The notes beneath the pieces are model-generated. The model did no database searches and was not told where the DNA came from. It saw only the letters and a program-made list of their open reading frames with translations. From contig NZ_JNCA01000001.1 of NCBI RefSeq assembly GCF_000695795.1, positions 248,001 to 312,000 on the forward strand: a stretch of DNA of 64,000 nt, written 5' to 3'. Every line of letters begins with the position of its first letter. Position 1 is the stretch's first letter. The DNA comes from Flavobacterium seoulense. Lineage in GTDB: Bacteria; Bacteroidota; Bacteroidia; Flavobacteriales; Flavobacteriaceae. The position numbers and the translations under genes were made by a program. Positions 10,801-19,994 of the stretch are shown here, piece after piece.

Positions 10801-11257
10801 TAATACTACTTTCAGTGGTTCTAAGCGCTATAATAATGCAAGTACTATTATGAGTCTGGAAAATCGTTTTACGACTATTGATCCGGTTACAGGAAACAAC
10901 ATTATGTTTGGTAATGATGCAAATCCGCAGTTGTTACAAGAGATCAATCAAAATGCTTCGATATGGCATCCACTATCTAATTCTACAATTATTACCGATT
11001 GGGCTATAGAAGACGGTTCTTTTTTAAGACTTGGAAATCTAACATTGGGTTACACGCTTCCTGAAAGTATAGCTAGTGGAAAATTTGTTAAAAAAATCCG
11101 ATGCTATGTGTCTGGTAATAATTTAAAAGTTTGGACTCGTTATTCAGGTCAGGATCCTGAGGTAAGTACAAATAGTTCTCCATTAACACCGGGATTAGAT
11201 TGGTCAGCTTATCCAAAAGCCAGAACAGTTTTGTTTGGAGCTAACGTAACATTTTAA
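7886..11257 (+). CDS. SusC-like TonB-dependent outer-membrane transporter
   Basis: A 1,123-residue outer-membrane transporter that imports pectin-derived oligosaccharides with its SusD partner. It has an N-terminal export region, a carboxypeptidase-regulatory-like domain (about residues 72-150) and the SusC-type TonB-box region LDEVVVIGYGT near residue 150. A plug domain follows, with RVRGGSSI and the SusC signature DASSAAIYGSQGANGVV, then a large beta-barrel ending in a short C-terminal strand (GANVTF). The ATG at 7886 is used because an ATG at 7882 runs into a stop within ten codons. It is 11 bases ahead of susD. Confidence 0.96.
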   Translation: MKNYLSKTDFGLFKPLRRRTTLFTVAFFMIEFAANANEKTKLRNVNTSSSIEYNNTNFILTNYLKVCNVQDQITVKGKVVDEKGLGIPGVSVLLKGSKKSVVTDIDGSFELVNVSSNGTLVFSFIGMQTQEIAIGGKKNLSIVMKDSSTNLDEVVVIGYGTAKRKDLTGSVASVNMSDLKDIPATNALQAIAGRLAGVNVTITEGAPDARINVRVRGGSSITQDNSPLYIVDGFQVNNINDIPPGDIETIDVLKDASSAAIYGSQGANGVVLITTKSGKKGKVEITANVYTGLKKTYNLTDVLSPYEYVYFQKEIDPGSNVSGTSFYSAYGLWSDIDIYKSKKGFDWQEKLYGNTGFQTHTDLGLSGGDEKMQYKVNYSHDFEDFIMINSSYKRDYVSFKLNREISSKFRVDFNSRFSNTIISGPSVSSGGKLKDGIKYAPVRSLTYLDPGAFLGTTDNITSAEALSSLNDPIYNISNEYKEQNNFNLTMNGGLTYKPFKGITIVSQGSYAVNRNFTDNVWLKNTGEASANGGQPVAKRQDVKGVDWSMQNTISYDGNFDNSNHRLNVLLGQEARDSHTDETLIQSKFFPDDFNEKDVLAMWNYGTPLPTYTTINEPTRTASYFGRINYTLFNKYIFSVTSRLDGKNVFSPQNRWGFFPGAAFAWRLSDEKFMEKTKDWLSNAKFRLSYGEVGNARVGSYWRQDYTFESSANRLIYIGNNAQSTLKPSTTLKNENLTWETTVSTNLGLDLGFFNQRLSLNIDAYQIDTKDLILAVALPSNSGYTSQYQNIGSTSNKGLEFTLSGDIIDANEFKLSANFNIAFNKNIVKSLDGSDEMIAATNWAPNVGRDDYRARVGQPVGLMYGYVSDGFYSFDDFTYDNTQKKWILNPGVVDASKVITTSGNYFGPGHMKLKKLGGTGTVINPDEDRRVIGRAQPKHTGGFSINTSYKGFDLAAMFNWSYGNDIYNANKIDNTTFSGSKRYNNASTIMSLENRFTTIDPVTGNNIMFGNDANPQLLQEINQNASIWHPLSNSTIITDWAIEDGSFLRLGNLTLGYTLPESIASGKFVKKIRCYVSGNNLKVWTRYSGQDPEVSTNSSPLTPGLDWSAYPKARTVLFGANVTF

Positions 11258-11268
11258 TTAATAAAGTC

Positions 11269-13290
11269 ATGAAAAAAATACTATACTATTCTTTTATTAT
11301 TGTTGCTTTGGGATTGTTTTCCTGTAGTGATGATTTTTTAGAAACATCTTCACCTTCTAAATTAAGTTCAGAAACTGTTTTTAAAACACCATCGATGGCT
11401 AAAGCAGCCATTATGGGAATTTACGGAAAGATGACAGATACTTATATTTATGGTCAAAAATTGTCTGTAAACTGGCAGGGAGTTTCAGATATTGAAACTA
11501 ATTCGGGTTTTTCTACCACAGGTTATAATTCGACCAGTAGTGACTCAGGTGCTGGTAATTTTTACGATGATCCATATAATCAAACTACTAAATGGCAAAC
11601 TCTGTATGAATTTGCTGAATTAGCTTCTACTGCTGTAGATGGAATCAGGAATTCACCAATCTTAGAAACCAGAGCTGCTGAGATGAAACCCTTATTAGGA
11701 GAAGCTTTGACGCTTAGAGCAATGGCTTATTCTGAATTAGTGAAATTTTGGGGAGACGTACCATTTAAAAGAGAAGCTTCTAAATCGGATCTTACCAATG
11801 TTTATATGGGAAAAACCGACAGAGATAGCATTTATGCCGGATTAGTAGAAGATTTGACTGAGGCTGTAAATTATTTGCCTTGGCTAAAATCGAATGCTGA
11901 ATATTCTACTTCAGAGCGTATTTCTAAAGCTTTCGCAAAAGGACTTTTGGCAAAAATTGCTTTGTATGCAGGAGGATGGTCTTTGCGAGACGGTAATTTA
12001 TTTCCTAATGCTGATGTTGAGCATCATCCAACGATACAGGAAGAGAACGGTTATTATGTGGGAAGAGTTAAAAACTGGAGAGATTATTATCAAATAGCAG
12101 CCCAGCAAACAGCTGAAATTTTAGGAAGTTCGGCACATCCGCATGCGCTCGATCCTAGTTATGAAAATATATGGAAAACGGTATGTAATTTACAGCAGAA
12201 TACATACAACGAAAACCTTTTTGAAGTTGCTTTTGGTTTAGGAAATAATGGGGATATTGGTTCTTTAATGGGCTATGAAGTAGCAGGTAATACAAAATAT
12301 GGATCAAGAGGTTTTGGAGGAAGTTATGTGGCTTCTCAGGCTTATTATTTTTATTCGTTTGACCGTGATGATTCACGTCGTGATGTTACCTTAAGCTGGA
12401 CAAGTTACGCTAGTACTAATAAAGAAACCATGAAAACAGATGCCTTAAATGTTAGTTTCGCAAAATGGCGTATTTACTGGATGTCACCATCTTATCTGGC
12501 TTTGCATAAAACAGCCAATTCCCGAATAGCCACTGGTGTAAATTGGATTTTGATGCGCTATTCAGATATTTATTTAATGTTTGCCGAAGCTCAAAGTAAA
12601 TTGACTAGTCCGGATGCGGTAAATAATGTGGCAGGAATGTCTCCTCGTCAGGCATTAGAAAAAGTAAGAGAACGTGCTTTTGGTGCTGGTTCTCTAAAAA
12701 TTAAACAATACGATGCTGATTTTTTTAATGCTATTGTTAACGAACGCGCCTGGGAGTTTGGTTGCGAGTCCATTCGTAAAGGTGATTTGTGTCGTTGGGG
12801 ATTATTGTATGAAAAAATCGAGGCAATGAAGAAGACACTTTGTTTAATGCTTGACAATAAAGTACCTGTGACTATTTTTGATAAAACTTATCAGCCTTCT
12901 GATTTTCCACAAACAATTTACTATAAGTTTAAAGACGCCGAATTTATTGACCAAAAGTCAATCAATTTTTATACTAATCTGGGTGCCAGTCCAGGAACAG
13001 AGTATCAGTCAGCTTCCTGGTTTACAAAAAGTATTGTAAAACCAACTAGTGGAACCAGTATGACATATTTAGATACGCCTACAAGAGTGCTATTGGCAGC
13101 TACCGGAATTAATAAGGGATATGATTATTCAGGTTTTCTTAGCTCTATGACAAATGGTGGTGAAATTCAGGCTAATCTTGCCCAATATACCATGGGGAAC
13201 AAGAACTGTAATTACAGACAATTTTTCTCTATATATTATGAGGATATTTTTGAGTCAAGAGGTTATTTGACAAATTCTTATGGTTATTAA
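11269..13290 (+). CDS. SusD/RagB-family surface lipoprotein
   Basis: This glycan-capturing lid of the SusC transporter is a 673-residue lipoprotein. The lipidation cysteine is C19 in LFSC, followed by an acidic SDD stretch typical of surface-exported lipoproteins in Bacteroidota. SusD features include the helical TPR-like N-terminal part (GEALTLRAMAYSELVKFWGDVP, named here only by its ends GEALTLRA and FWGDVP, near residues 144-165) and the C-terminal RYSDIYLMFAEA and NERAWEFG blocks. It is larger than the usual 500-600 residues, with an extended C-terminal part. It follows susC directly and is cotranscribed with it. Confidence 0.96.
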   Translation: MKKILYYSFIIVALGLFSCSDDFLETSSPSKLSSETVFKTPSMAKAAIMGIYGKMTDTYIYGQKLSVNWQGVSDIETNSGFSTTGYNSTSSDSGAGNFYDDPYNQTTKWQTLYEFAELASTAVDGIRNSPILETRAAEMKPLLGEALTLRAMAYSELVKFWGDVPFKREASKSDLTNVYMGKTDRDSIYAGLVEDLTEAVNYLPWLKSNAEYSTSERISKAFAKGLLAKIALYAGGWSLRDGNLFPNADVEHHPTIQEENGYYVGRVKNWRDYYQIAAQQTAEILGSSAHPHALDPSYENIWKTVCNLQQNTYNENLFEVAFGLGNNGDIGSLMGYEVAGNTKYGSRGFGGSYVASQAYYFYSFDRDDSRRDVTLSWTSYASTNKETMKTDALNVSFAKWRIYWMSPSYLALHKTANSRIATGVNWILMRYSDIYLMFAEAQSKLTSPDAVNNVAGMSPRQALEKVRERAFGAGSLKIKQYDADFFNAIVNERAWEFGCESIRKGDLCRWGLLYEKIEAMKKTLCLMLDNKVPVTIFDKTYQPSDFPQTIYYKFKDAEFIDQKSINFYTNLGASPGTEYQSASWFTKSIVKPTSGTSMTYLDTPTRVLLAATGINKGYDYSGFLSSMTNGGEIQANLAQYTMGNKNCNYRQFFSIYYEDIFESRGYLTNSYGY

Positions 13291-13309
13291 ACTTTAAAAC
13301 TTAATTTAA

Positions 13310-14902
13310 ATGAAAAATAATATAATAATTTTTGTGTTTTCTATACTCTGCTGTTTTATGTCGAGTTGCGAAAAAGATTATAATAATTGGGAGGTTGAGT
13401 CAGGAGGTGACAGACTTTTCAGATCATTGATATTCGAGGTGTCAAAACTCCAGTCTACTTCGGTTGAATTGAAGTTTACTAAAGCTATCTCAGCAACTAA
13501 ATATGTTTTCGAATTCAGTAAAGACAATTTAGAATTTAAAGAAATTGTAAAAACCGTTGAGCTTTCGGCAGACAAATTGGTTCCTTTTGCACCGTCTAAT
13601 AATCCTGTTAAGGTTGAATATAGAGAAATATTTGCTGATTTAGATGGAACTACAGGATATTCAGTTAGGATGAAAAGTATTGATGAAACAACAGGTATTG
13701 AATCAGGTTACAGCCAGATTTACTTTGAAACACCGGCTGAACAGATTTTTACTAATTATTTGCCAACAACAAATAGTGTAAAGTTAAAATGGACAGTTAG
13801 CCCTCGTGTGACTAATGTGGTTCTTTATACCAGTGAAATGCAAGTGGTAAAAGAAGTTACTTTATCTGCTGAACAAAAAGTATTAGGTGAGCTTACTTTT
13901 GATAATTTAACAATTGGAACCAAGTATATAGCTAAAATTTTCAATGAGACTAATAACCGTGGAACTTTAAATGTAAGTACTACAGGAATTTCTAATAGTA
14001 CATTGTATAAGGTTTTAGAAACTGATAATGCTACAAGTATAACTACAGCTTTAACTAATCTAGTTACTGGAGGAGCTACCAATCTTACGGTTGAATTTGA
14101 AGTTGGAAAAACGTATACAATTGGAGGGGAAATAATAGTGCCTACTGGGGTTAACAATATTGCTTTTACAGGATCTACTGGAGCAAATGGCCAATTACCT
14201 GTTTTGACTAATGCAAGATTCAATGTTCAAACTCAGGTTAAAGACATTATAATTCAATATTTGTCAACAACATCTGGAGGTAATTTCTTCATTGATCTTG
14301 GTACAAAATCAGTTGACAATATTTATATTGAGGGTTGTAATGTGTCTAATATAAATTCTGTTGTTAGGGGAACCGGAACAACTGTTATAAAAGATATTTA
14401 TGTAAACAATTCATGGATTTCAAATACAGGAGGTTGGGGAATGTTTAACTTTGGAGGAACTACGACCTTGGGTTCACTTAATGTTTCAAATTGTACCTTA
14501 ACAGAAATTAGTACCCGATTTGGAGATATTCGTATCGCTACCAAAGTAAATTTCAGTAATATTACCTGTGTTAATATTACAACAGCAATGAGTCATCTTT
14601 GGTTATTTGATAATGCAAAACCATCTCAGGTTTCTATCCAAAATCTTATTATTGGTGGGCCTAATGGAGGAGCTAAAATAAACGATACAAACGGAACTTA
14701 CAGCAATATTCCTATTTCATATGCAGGTAGCTATAAAACAAACGATTTGATTGTAGATGTAAGGCCGTTTAATAGTATAACTGTAGTGCCATTAAATATT
14801 TATGGTTTGTTTGTAGATCCGGCTAATAAAAATTTCCATATTAAAGAAGGAATTGGTTTTGCCGGAACAGGAGTTGCCGGAGATAAAAGATGGTTTAATT
14901 AA
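13310..14902 (+). CDS. Surface glycan-binding lipoprotein (Fn3-like plus beta-helix, DUF4957/DUF5123 type)
   Basis: A 530-residue lipoprotein with lipidation cysteine C20 (FMSSC). Residues ~35-230 look like two fibronectin-type beta-sandwich modules. The C-terminal half has repeated short beta-strands with asparagine-rich turns (IYIEGCNVSNIN, LNVSNCTL), as in the parallel beta-helix of DUF4957/DUF5123 proteins found third in pectin SusCD operons. No catalytic residues of PL or GH families are evident. Its position 19 bases after susD, closed by a terminator, supports a role in glycan binding at the cell surface. The family assignment is from memory of similar loci. Confidence 0.78.
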   Translation: MKNNIIIFVFSILCCFMSSCEKDYNNWEVESGGDRLFRSLIFEVSKLQSTSVELKFTKAISATKYVFEFSKDNLEFKEIVKTVELSADKLVPFAPSNNPVKVEYREIFADLDGTTGYSVRMKSIDETTGIESGYSQIYFETPAEQIFTNYLPTTNSVKLKWTVSPRVTNVVLYTSEMQVVKEVTLSAEQKVLGELTFDNLTIGTKYIAKIFNETNNRGTLNVSTTGISNSTLYKVLETDNATSITTALTNLVTGGATNLTVEFEVGKTYTIGGEIIVPTGVNNIAFTGSTGANGQLPVLTNARFNVQTQVKDIIIQYLSTTSGGNFFIDLGTKSVDNIYIEGCNVSNINSVVRGTGTTVIKDIYVNNSWISNTGGWGMFNFGGTTTLGSLNVSNCTLTEISTRFGDIRIATKVNFSNITCVNITTAMSHLWLFDNAKPSQVSIQNLIIGGPNGGAKINDTNGTYSNIPISYAGSYKTNDLIVDVRPFNSITVVPLNIYGLFVDPANKNFHIKEGIGFAGTGVAGDKRWFN

Positions 14903-14923
14903 TTTTTTTAGGTTTTGAATGAT

Positions 14924-14955
14924 AAAAAGGAATAGTTTAATTCTATTCCTTTTTT
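14924..14955 (+). terminator. Terminator after the SusCD operon
   Basis: AAAAAGGAATAG (14924-14935) pairs with CTATTCC plus a six-T run (14943-14955). It separates the SusCD unit from the PL1 unit, so partial readthrough or a separate promoter in 14956-14988 is needed for the downstream genes; no HTCS-type repeat is visible there. Confidence 0.85.
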
Positions 14956-14988
14956 ATTATTTTTTTACAGTAATTAATAAACCTTGAT

Positions 14989-16491
14989 ATGATGAAAAAA
15001 ATTAAATATGTTTTTGGGCTTTTTATAGGTTGTGGTTCCTATATATTAGCTTCTTGTTCTTCTTCTCATGATACTTTCTCAAATAATATAAATAACAATA
15101 ATAATTCTATTGAACTTCCAGTAGTAGAAATTGCCTATGCTTTTCCGGGAGCCGAAGGAGGTGGACGAAATGCAAGCGGAGGTCGAGGAGGAAAAGTCTA
15201 CAAAGTAATCTCTTTAGAAGATACAAACACTCCCGGGACTTTAAGATATGCTGTTAACAAGTCAGGACCAAGGATTATTGTATTTGACGTTAGTGGAACA
15301 ATTTATCTAAAATCCCAATTGCGAATTGATAATGATGATGTTACCATAGCCGGACAAACAGCTCCCGGCGGAGGTATTTGTGTAGCTCATTTTCCGGTTG
15401 AGGTCAGTGCCGATAATGTAATTATAAGGTACCTCAGATTTAGAATGGGCGATGTAAATAAGGTTGAAAGCGATGCCCTTGGAGGCCGGTTCCAAAAGAA
15501 CATTATTATAGATCATTGTTCTGTAAGCTGGTCCACTGATGAATGTGTTTCCTTTTATCAAAATGAAAATTTTACTTTACAATGGAGTATTGTTTCTGAA
15601 TCTTTAAGAAACTCAGTTCATACAAAAGGAGGACATGGTTATGGCGGGGTATGGGGAGGTAAAAATGCTAGTTTTCACCATAATTTAGTAGCCTCTCATG
15701 ATAGCCGTAATCCCCGATTGGGAGAATATGCAAACAACGCTTTTGCGTTGACCGATCTGGTAGATTTACGAAACAATGTTATCTATAATTGGGGAGGAAA
15801 TAGCTGTTATGGCGGCGAAGCAATGAATGTGAATATTGTAAATTGCTACTATAAACCAGGGCCTGCTACCGTTAGAAAAAACAGGATTTATTCGATTGAT
15901 AAAAATATGCGAACTGAAATTTCCCCTAATCCGGTATATAACATTTGGGGCAAATATTATATCAATGGAAATTTTGTAGAAGGGGCTCAGGAGGTGACAA
16001 ATGACAATTGGACTTACGGTGTTTTTAATCAGTTTAGCAGCGGTTATGGTACTGTATCTGATTCTGATAAAAAGGCGATGAAATTAAGCCAGCCTCATAA
16101 TGCAGCTCCTGTGACTACTCATTCGGCTGAAAAAGCCTATTCTCTTGTTTTAGATTTAGCCGGAGCTTCATTAGTGCGTGATGCTATAGATATCCGAATT
16201 ATAGACGATGTTAGAAATGCTAAGGCAACTATTATGGATGGAGGGAATGGCAGTACAAATGGATTAATAGATACACAAAAAGCTGTTGGCGGTTGGCCTG
16301 ATTTGGCTGTAGGTGTAACTTTAAAAGATACTGACAATGATGGAATGACCGATGAATGGGAAAAATCAAAAGGTCTTGATCCTAACAAAAACGATGCTGC
16401 CGGCAGGAATCTTAGCAGTGCTTATGATAATGTAGAAGTTTACATTAACAGTTTAGTGGCAAAACAAACAGAGCAACAATTAAAACTGTGA
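14989..16491 (+). CDS. Pectate lyase, family PL1, lipoprotein
   Basis: A 500-residue surface lipoprotein lyase for de-esterified homogalacturonan. The lipidation cysteine is C23 (ILASC). The mature protein begins with AFPGAEGGGRNASGGRGG, the PL1 start found in Bacteroidota, and continues through the beta-helix (DNVIIRYLRFRMGD, IDHCSVSWSTDE, FHHNLVASHDSRNPRLGE). The last contains the conserved arginines of the PL1 active site. Near the C-terminus, DTDNDGMTDEWEK resembles a calcium-binding thrombospondin type-3 repeat. It would act outside the cell before SusCD uptake, and depends on the CE8 enzymes to expose free galacturonate. Confidence 0.92.
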   Translation: MMKKIKYVFGLFIGCGSYILASCSSSHDTFSNNINNNNNSIELPVVEIAYAFPGAEGGGRNASGGRGGKVYKVISLEDTNTPGTLRYAVNKSGPRIIVFDVSGTIYLKSQLRIDNDDVTIAGQTAPGGGICVAHFPVEVSADNVIIRYLRFRMGDVNKVESDALGGRFQKNIIIDHCSVSWSTDECVSFYQNENFTLQWSIVSESLRNSVHTKGGHGYGGVWGGKNASFHHNLVASHDSRNPRLGEYANNAFALTDLVDLRNNVIYNWGGNSCYGGEAMNVNIVNCYYKPGPATVRKNRIYSIDKNMRTEISPNPVYNIWGKYYINGNFVEGAQEVTNDNWTYGVFNQFSSGYGTVSDSDKKAMKLSQPHNAAPVTTHSAEKAYSLVLDLAGASLVRDAIDIRIIDDVRNAKATIMDGGNGSTNGLIDTQKAVGGWPDLAVGVTLKDTDNDGMTDEWEKSKGLDPNKNDAAGRNLSSAYDNVEVYINSLVAKQTEQQLKL

Positions 16492-16619
16492 TTATACTTT
16501 TAAATTTAATAGTGCTCAACAGGCAGTTATATTATTAAATGCTATTTTAATTCCAAATTTAATTTAAACCAATAGATTATATATGTATTAGAACTTAATT
16601 ACAACCAACCTTACCAACT

Positions 16620-19262
16620 ATGAACCAAAAATTACAAACTTTTTTTTCCAAAAAAGCAGTCTTTTTAATACTGTTTTTATTTGGAATCACCACTCAGGTA
16701 TGCGCTCAACGCAATGTTGAAAAACTAAACAGAGGCTTAGTCGCCACACGGCTTAGTGCCAGTCAGGTTTATGTGGGCTGGAGAATGCTGGGAACCGAAT
16801 CCACAAGTGTAAGCTATAATTTATATTGTGATGGTGTAAAACTGGCTGCAAGTCCTTTTACAACTACTACCAATTATACCCATGCAACCACTACTAACGG
16901 GACTTATACAGTTAGGGCTATTATTAACGGAGTAGAACAACCGGTTTCAGAGCCTGCTACTGTATGGGCTAATCAATATTTAGACATTGCGATGCAGATT
17001 CCTCCCGCAGGCACCACTCCGGATAATGTGGCTTACACCTATAGCGTGAACGATTGCAGCGTGGGTGACGTGGACGGTGATGGGCAATATGAAATATTTG
17101 TAAAATGGGATCCATCCAACTCAAAGGATAATTCACAGCCAGGTTATACGGGGAACGTTTATATTGATTGCTACCGTTTGGACGGAACACGTTTATGGAG
17201 AATCGATTTAGGGAAAAATATACGTGCCGGTGCCCATTACACTCAGTTTATGGTCTATGATTTGGACTCTGACGGAAAAGCTGAATTGGCTTGTAGAACA
17301 GCCGATGGAACCATAGACGGAACCGGATTTGTTATTGGCGATGCAGCAGCAGATTACAGAAATCCAAATGGAAGTAAAACTTCAACAAGTACCTATGGCG
17401 GAGTGATATCAGGTCCTGAATTTTTAACCATATTTAATGGCGAAACAGGTAAAGCAATGGCTACGACCGATTATATGCCTGCACGCGGAAGTGTATCTTC
17501 CTGGGGGGATAGTTACGGAGGTCGTTCAGAACGTTTTGTTGCAGCTGTTGCTTACCTTGACGGATCCAAACCTAGTTTGATAATGGGACGTGGTTATTAT
17601 ACCAGATTGGTACGTGTGGCCTGGGACTGGAGAAATGGCACCCTTTCTCAACGATGGATTTTTGATAGTGCCACTTCAGGAAATGCGGCGGCGGCAGGTA
17701 TGGGAAATCACCAAATGACCGTGGGTGATGTTGATGGTGACGGTAAAGACGAAATATTTAACGGTTCCAGTGGCATTGATGATGATGGAACACTATTATT
17801 TGCCAATACTCTAGGTCATGGCGATGCTTTACACATGAGCGATATGGATCCGGATCGTCCGGGAATGGAAATATGGCAGTGTCTGGAAGAACCGGCTAAG
17901 TATAAAACCAATGGTTTGGTATTTCTGGATGCTAAAACGGGAGCAACACTATGGGGCATACCCACAAATACAGATGTAGGACGTTGCAATGCCGCAGATA
18001 TTGACCCACGCTATAAAGGATATGAATGTTTTGGAAGCGCCGGCGTAAAAGATGCCCAAGGTGTTACCACGACTACAAACTTTTTAATGGATTGCAAAGG
18101 AAATCTTATCAGCAATAAAAAACCGACACAGAATTTTTCTATCTGGTGGGATGGGGATTTAAATCGTGAATTATTAGATTCAAATAAAATAGACAAATGG
18201 GATTATCTTAATGGGAAAACGGTTAATATGCTCACTGCCACAGGATATTCATCAAACAATACTACTAAGGCAACCCCATGTTTAAGTGCCGATCTTTTTG
18301 GAGACTGGAGAGAAGAGGTAATCTTCCGTAAAGATGACAATACTTCCATCAGGATTTATACAAGCAATATCCCTACTACACATAAATTATATACTTTGAT
18401 GCACGATTCTCAGTACAGGCTGGCTATTGCCTGGCAAAATTCGGCTTATAATCAACCACCGCATCCAAGCTATTATTTGGGTGTGGATATGGATGCAAAT
18501 ATTTTGGCTCCTAATATTACAATTGCAGGGAATTCCACAACAATTGCTCCAAAACTAAAAATATATGTTGAAACACCTACTTGTCCGGCTAAGGCTAATG
18601 GAAAAATAAGTATTGCTACTGATTTGAATGGTTATACTTATAATCTGACCATTACAGGAAACGGGCTTAATTTAGCATTGAATAACCAAACCATTAACAC
18701 CACAACCAATTGGGAAAAATCAGACTTTGCTGCAGGAACCTATATCGTAACTGTTGCTATTCCATCCTTATCTTTCCAGGAGAGCTATGGCGTAATCGTT
18801 AAAGAAATTTCGGCTCTGACTGCTAAGAGAGAAGAATCTAACAAAACGGTGAGTTATATTGTTTCCGGTAGTAATGAGTATAATGTTACGGTTAACGGAG
18901 TGACTAATACTTACATTACCGCCAGCAGCGAAACGGCTAAAATTGAAATTGATGCCAGTTTGCTTCAATCTACAAATACTGTAGCTATTAAAACGAATAG
19001 TGATTGTCAGGGAATAGTTGAAGATACTTTTAATATGAGTCCAACAGCCTTTGTTCATCCTAATCCAACTAGCGATGTCGTAAATATTGAAGGAGTAAAG
19101 AATGGTTTGATGCAGGTTTACACTAGCGGCGGAACATTAGTATTGGAGAAAAAAGTAGAAAACACCACCAGTGTCAATCTAAAAGGATTTGCTGTGGGAA
19201 TGTATCTGGTAAGAATTACTCAGGGAACCGAAGTACAAACATTTAAAGTTTATTTGAAATGA
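16620..19262 (+). CDS. Rhamnogalacturonan lyase, family PL11, with T9SS sorting domain
   Basis: An 880-residue secreted lyase that cleaves the rhamnogalacturonan-I backbone. After a signal peptide (to about residue 29, VCAQ) the PL11 eight-bladed propeller starts with the typical EKLNRGLVA segment. It shows several DVDGDG calcium-binding loops, ADLFGDWREE and the terminal HDSQYRLAIAWQN block. Residues ~640-800 add Ig-like modules. The last ~75 residues are a type A T9SS sorting domain (FVHPNPTSDVVNIEG to the end). It is therefore secreted or attached by the T9SS, unlike the lipoprotein PL1. It overlaps the next gene by ATGA. Confidence 0.94.
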   Translation: MNQKLQTFFSKKAVFLILFLFGITTQVCAQRNVEKLNRGLVATRLSASQVYVGWRMLGTESTSVSYNLYCDGVKLAASPFTTTTNYTHATTTNGTYTVRAIINGVEQPVSEPATVWANQYLDIAMQIPPAGTTPDNVAYTYSVNDCSVGDVDGDGQYEIFVKWDPSNSKDNSQPGYTGNVYIDCYRLDGTRLWRIDLGKNIRAGAHYTQFMVYDLDSDGKAELACRTADGTIDGTGFVIGDAAADYRNPNGSKTSTSTYGGVISGPEFLTIFNGETGKAMATTDYMPARGSVSSWGDSYGGRSERFVAAVAYLDGSKPSLIMGRGYYTRLVRVAWDWRNGTLSQRWIFDSATSGNAAAAGMGNHQMTVGDVDGDGKDEIFNGSSGIDDDGTLLFANTLGHGDALHMSDMDPDRPGMEIWQCLEEPAKYKTNGLVFLDAKTGATLWGIPTNTDVGRCNAADIDPRYKGYECFGSAGVKDAQGVTTTTNFLMDCKGNLISNKKPTQNFSIWWDGDLNRELLDSNKIDKWDYLNGKTVNMLTATGYSSNNTTKATPCLSADLFGDWREEVIFRKDDNTSIRIYTSNIPTTHKLYTLMHDSQYRLAIAWQNSAYNQPPHPSYYLGVDMDANILAPNITIAGNSTTIAPKLKIYVETPTCPAKANGKISIATDLNGYTYNLTITGNGLNLALNNQTINTTTNWEKSDFAAGTYIVTVAIPSLSFQESYGVIVKEISALTAKREESNKTVSYIVSGSNEYNVTVNGVTNTYITASSETAKIEIDASLLQSTNTVAIKTNSDCQGIVEDTFNMSPTAFVHPNPTSDVVNIEGVKNGLMQVYTSGGTLVLEKKVENTTSVNLKGFAVGMYLVRITQGTEVQTFKVYLK

Positions 19263-19954
19263 TAATAATAAAAAATATTAAAATAATATGCTTCTTTATT
19301 AGTTTAGGACTTTTAGTGTCCTGTGGCGGAGGCAGCTCTGATGGAGAGCAGAAAGAGAATCTACCGGCAAAACCCAATTTATCCTTGCCTGTTAATGGGG
19401 AAAATTGTAGTACTTATGTCGTAGTTGCCAGCGATAATACCAAAGCTGAAATCAGTTTTAGCTGGGCTGGTGCAACTTATGCCACTTCTTATGTTTTGGT
19501 AGTAACTCAGGCAGGAACACAGGTGTTAAACAAAGAAATTAGCACGACTTCTTATAAAGTGATTTTGGATAAAGGAAAAACCTATTCATGGACTGTAACC
19601 GCCAAAAATAAAAAGGGGGTAAACGCTAGTGTTACAAATTCTTTTACTACACCCGGAAACCCAATTGGGAATTATGTGCCTTATGCAGCGGTGATTAATT
19701 TTAATGTAAACGCTACTTCAAGTATGGCTTCGTTGTCATGGGTAGGTAAAGATGAGGATTCTGCAGCGACGGATTTAAAATACGATATTGAAATAAAAAA
19801 AGACAATGTAGTTATTCAATCTTTGACTAATCAAACGCTTACTTCAATTACCGATTTTGCAGCAGTATTGAATGCTACTTATCAAATTAAAATCAATACC
19901 ATTGATAAGCAAGGATCTTATTCAACTTCGATAGTAACTTATACTTACAAATAA
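19259..19954 (+). CDS. Small lipoprotein with Fn3-like modules, unknown function
   Basis: A 231-residue lipoprotein, lipidation cysteine C22 (LLVSC), followed by a Gly/Ser-rich linker with acidic residues that suggest surface display. Two beta-sandwich, fibronectin-III-like modules are suggested by alternating strands (ISFSWAGATYATSYVLVV and YSWTVTAKN). The start codon overlaps the PL11 stop as ATGA, so translation should be coupled. I infer a carbohydrate-binding or scaffold role with PL11. No enzyme motif is visible. Confidence 0.75.
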   Translation: MIIIKNIKIICFFISLGLLVSCGGGSSDGEQKENLPAKPNLSLPVNGENCSTYVVVASDNTKAEISFSWAGATYATSYVLVVTQAGTQVLNKEISTTSYKVILDKGKTYSWTVTAKNKKGVNASVTNSFTTPGNPIGNYVPYAAVINFNVNATSSMASLSWVGKDEDSAATDLKYDIEIKKDNVVIQSLTNQTLTSITDFAAVLNATYQIKINTIDKQGSYSTSIVTYTYK

Positions 19955-19994
19955 ATTTGAACAAAGTAATTTTCGATTATATATAAAATAAGAA

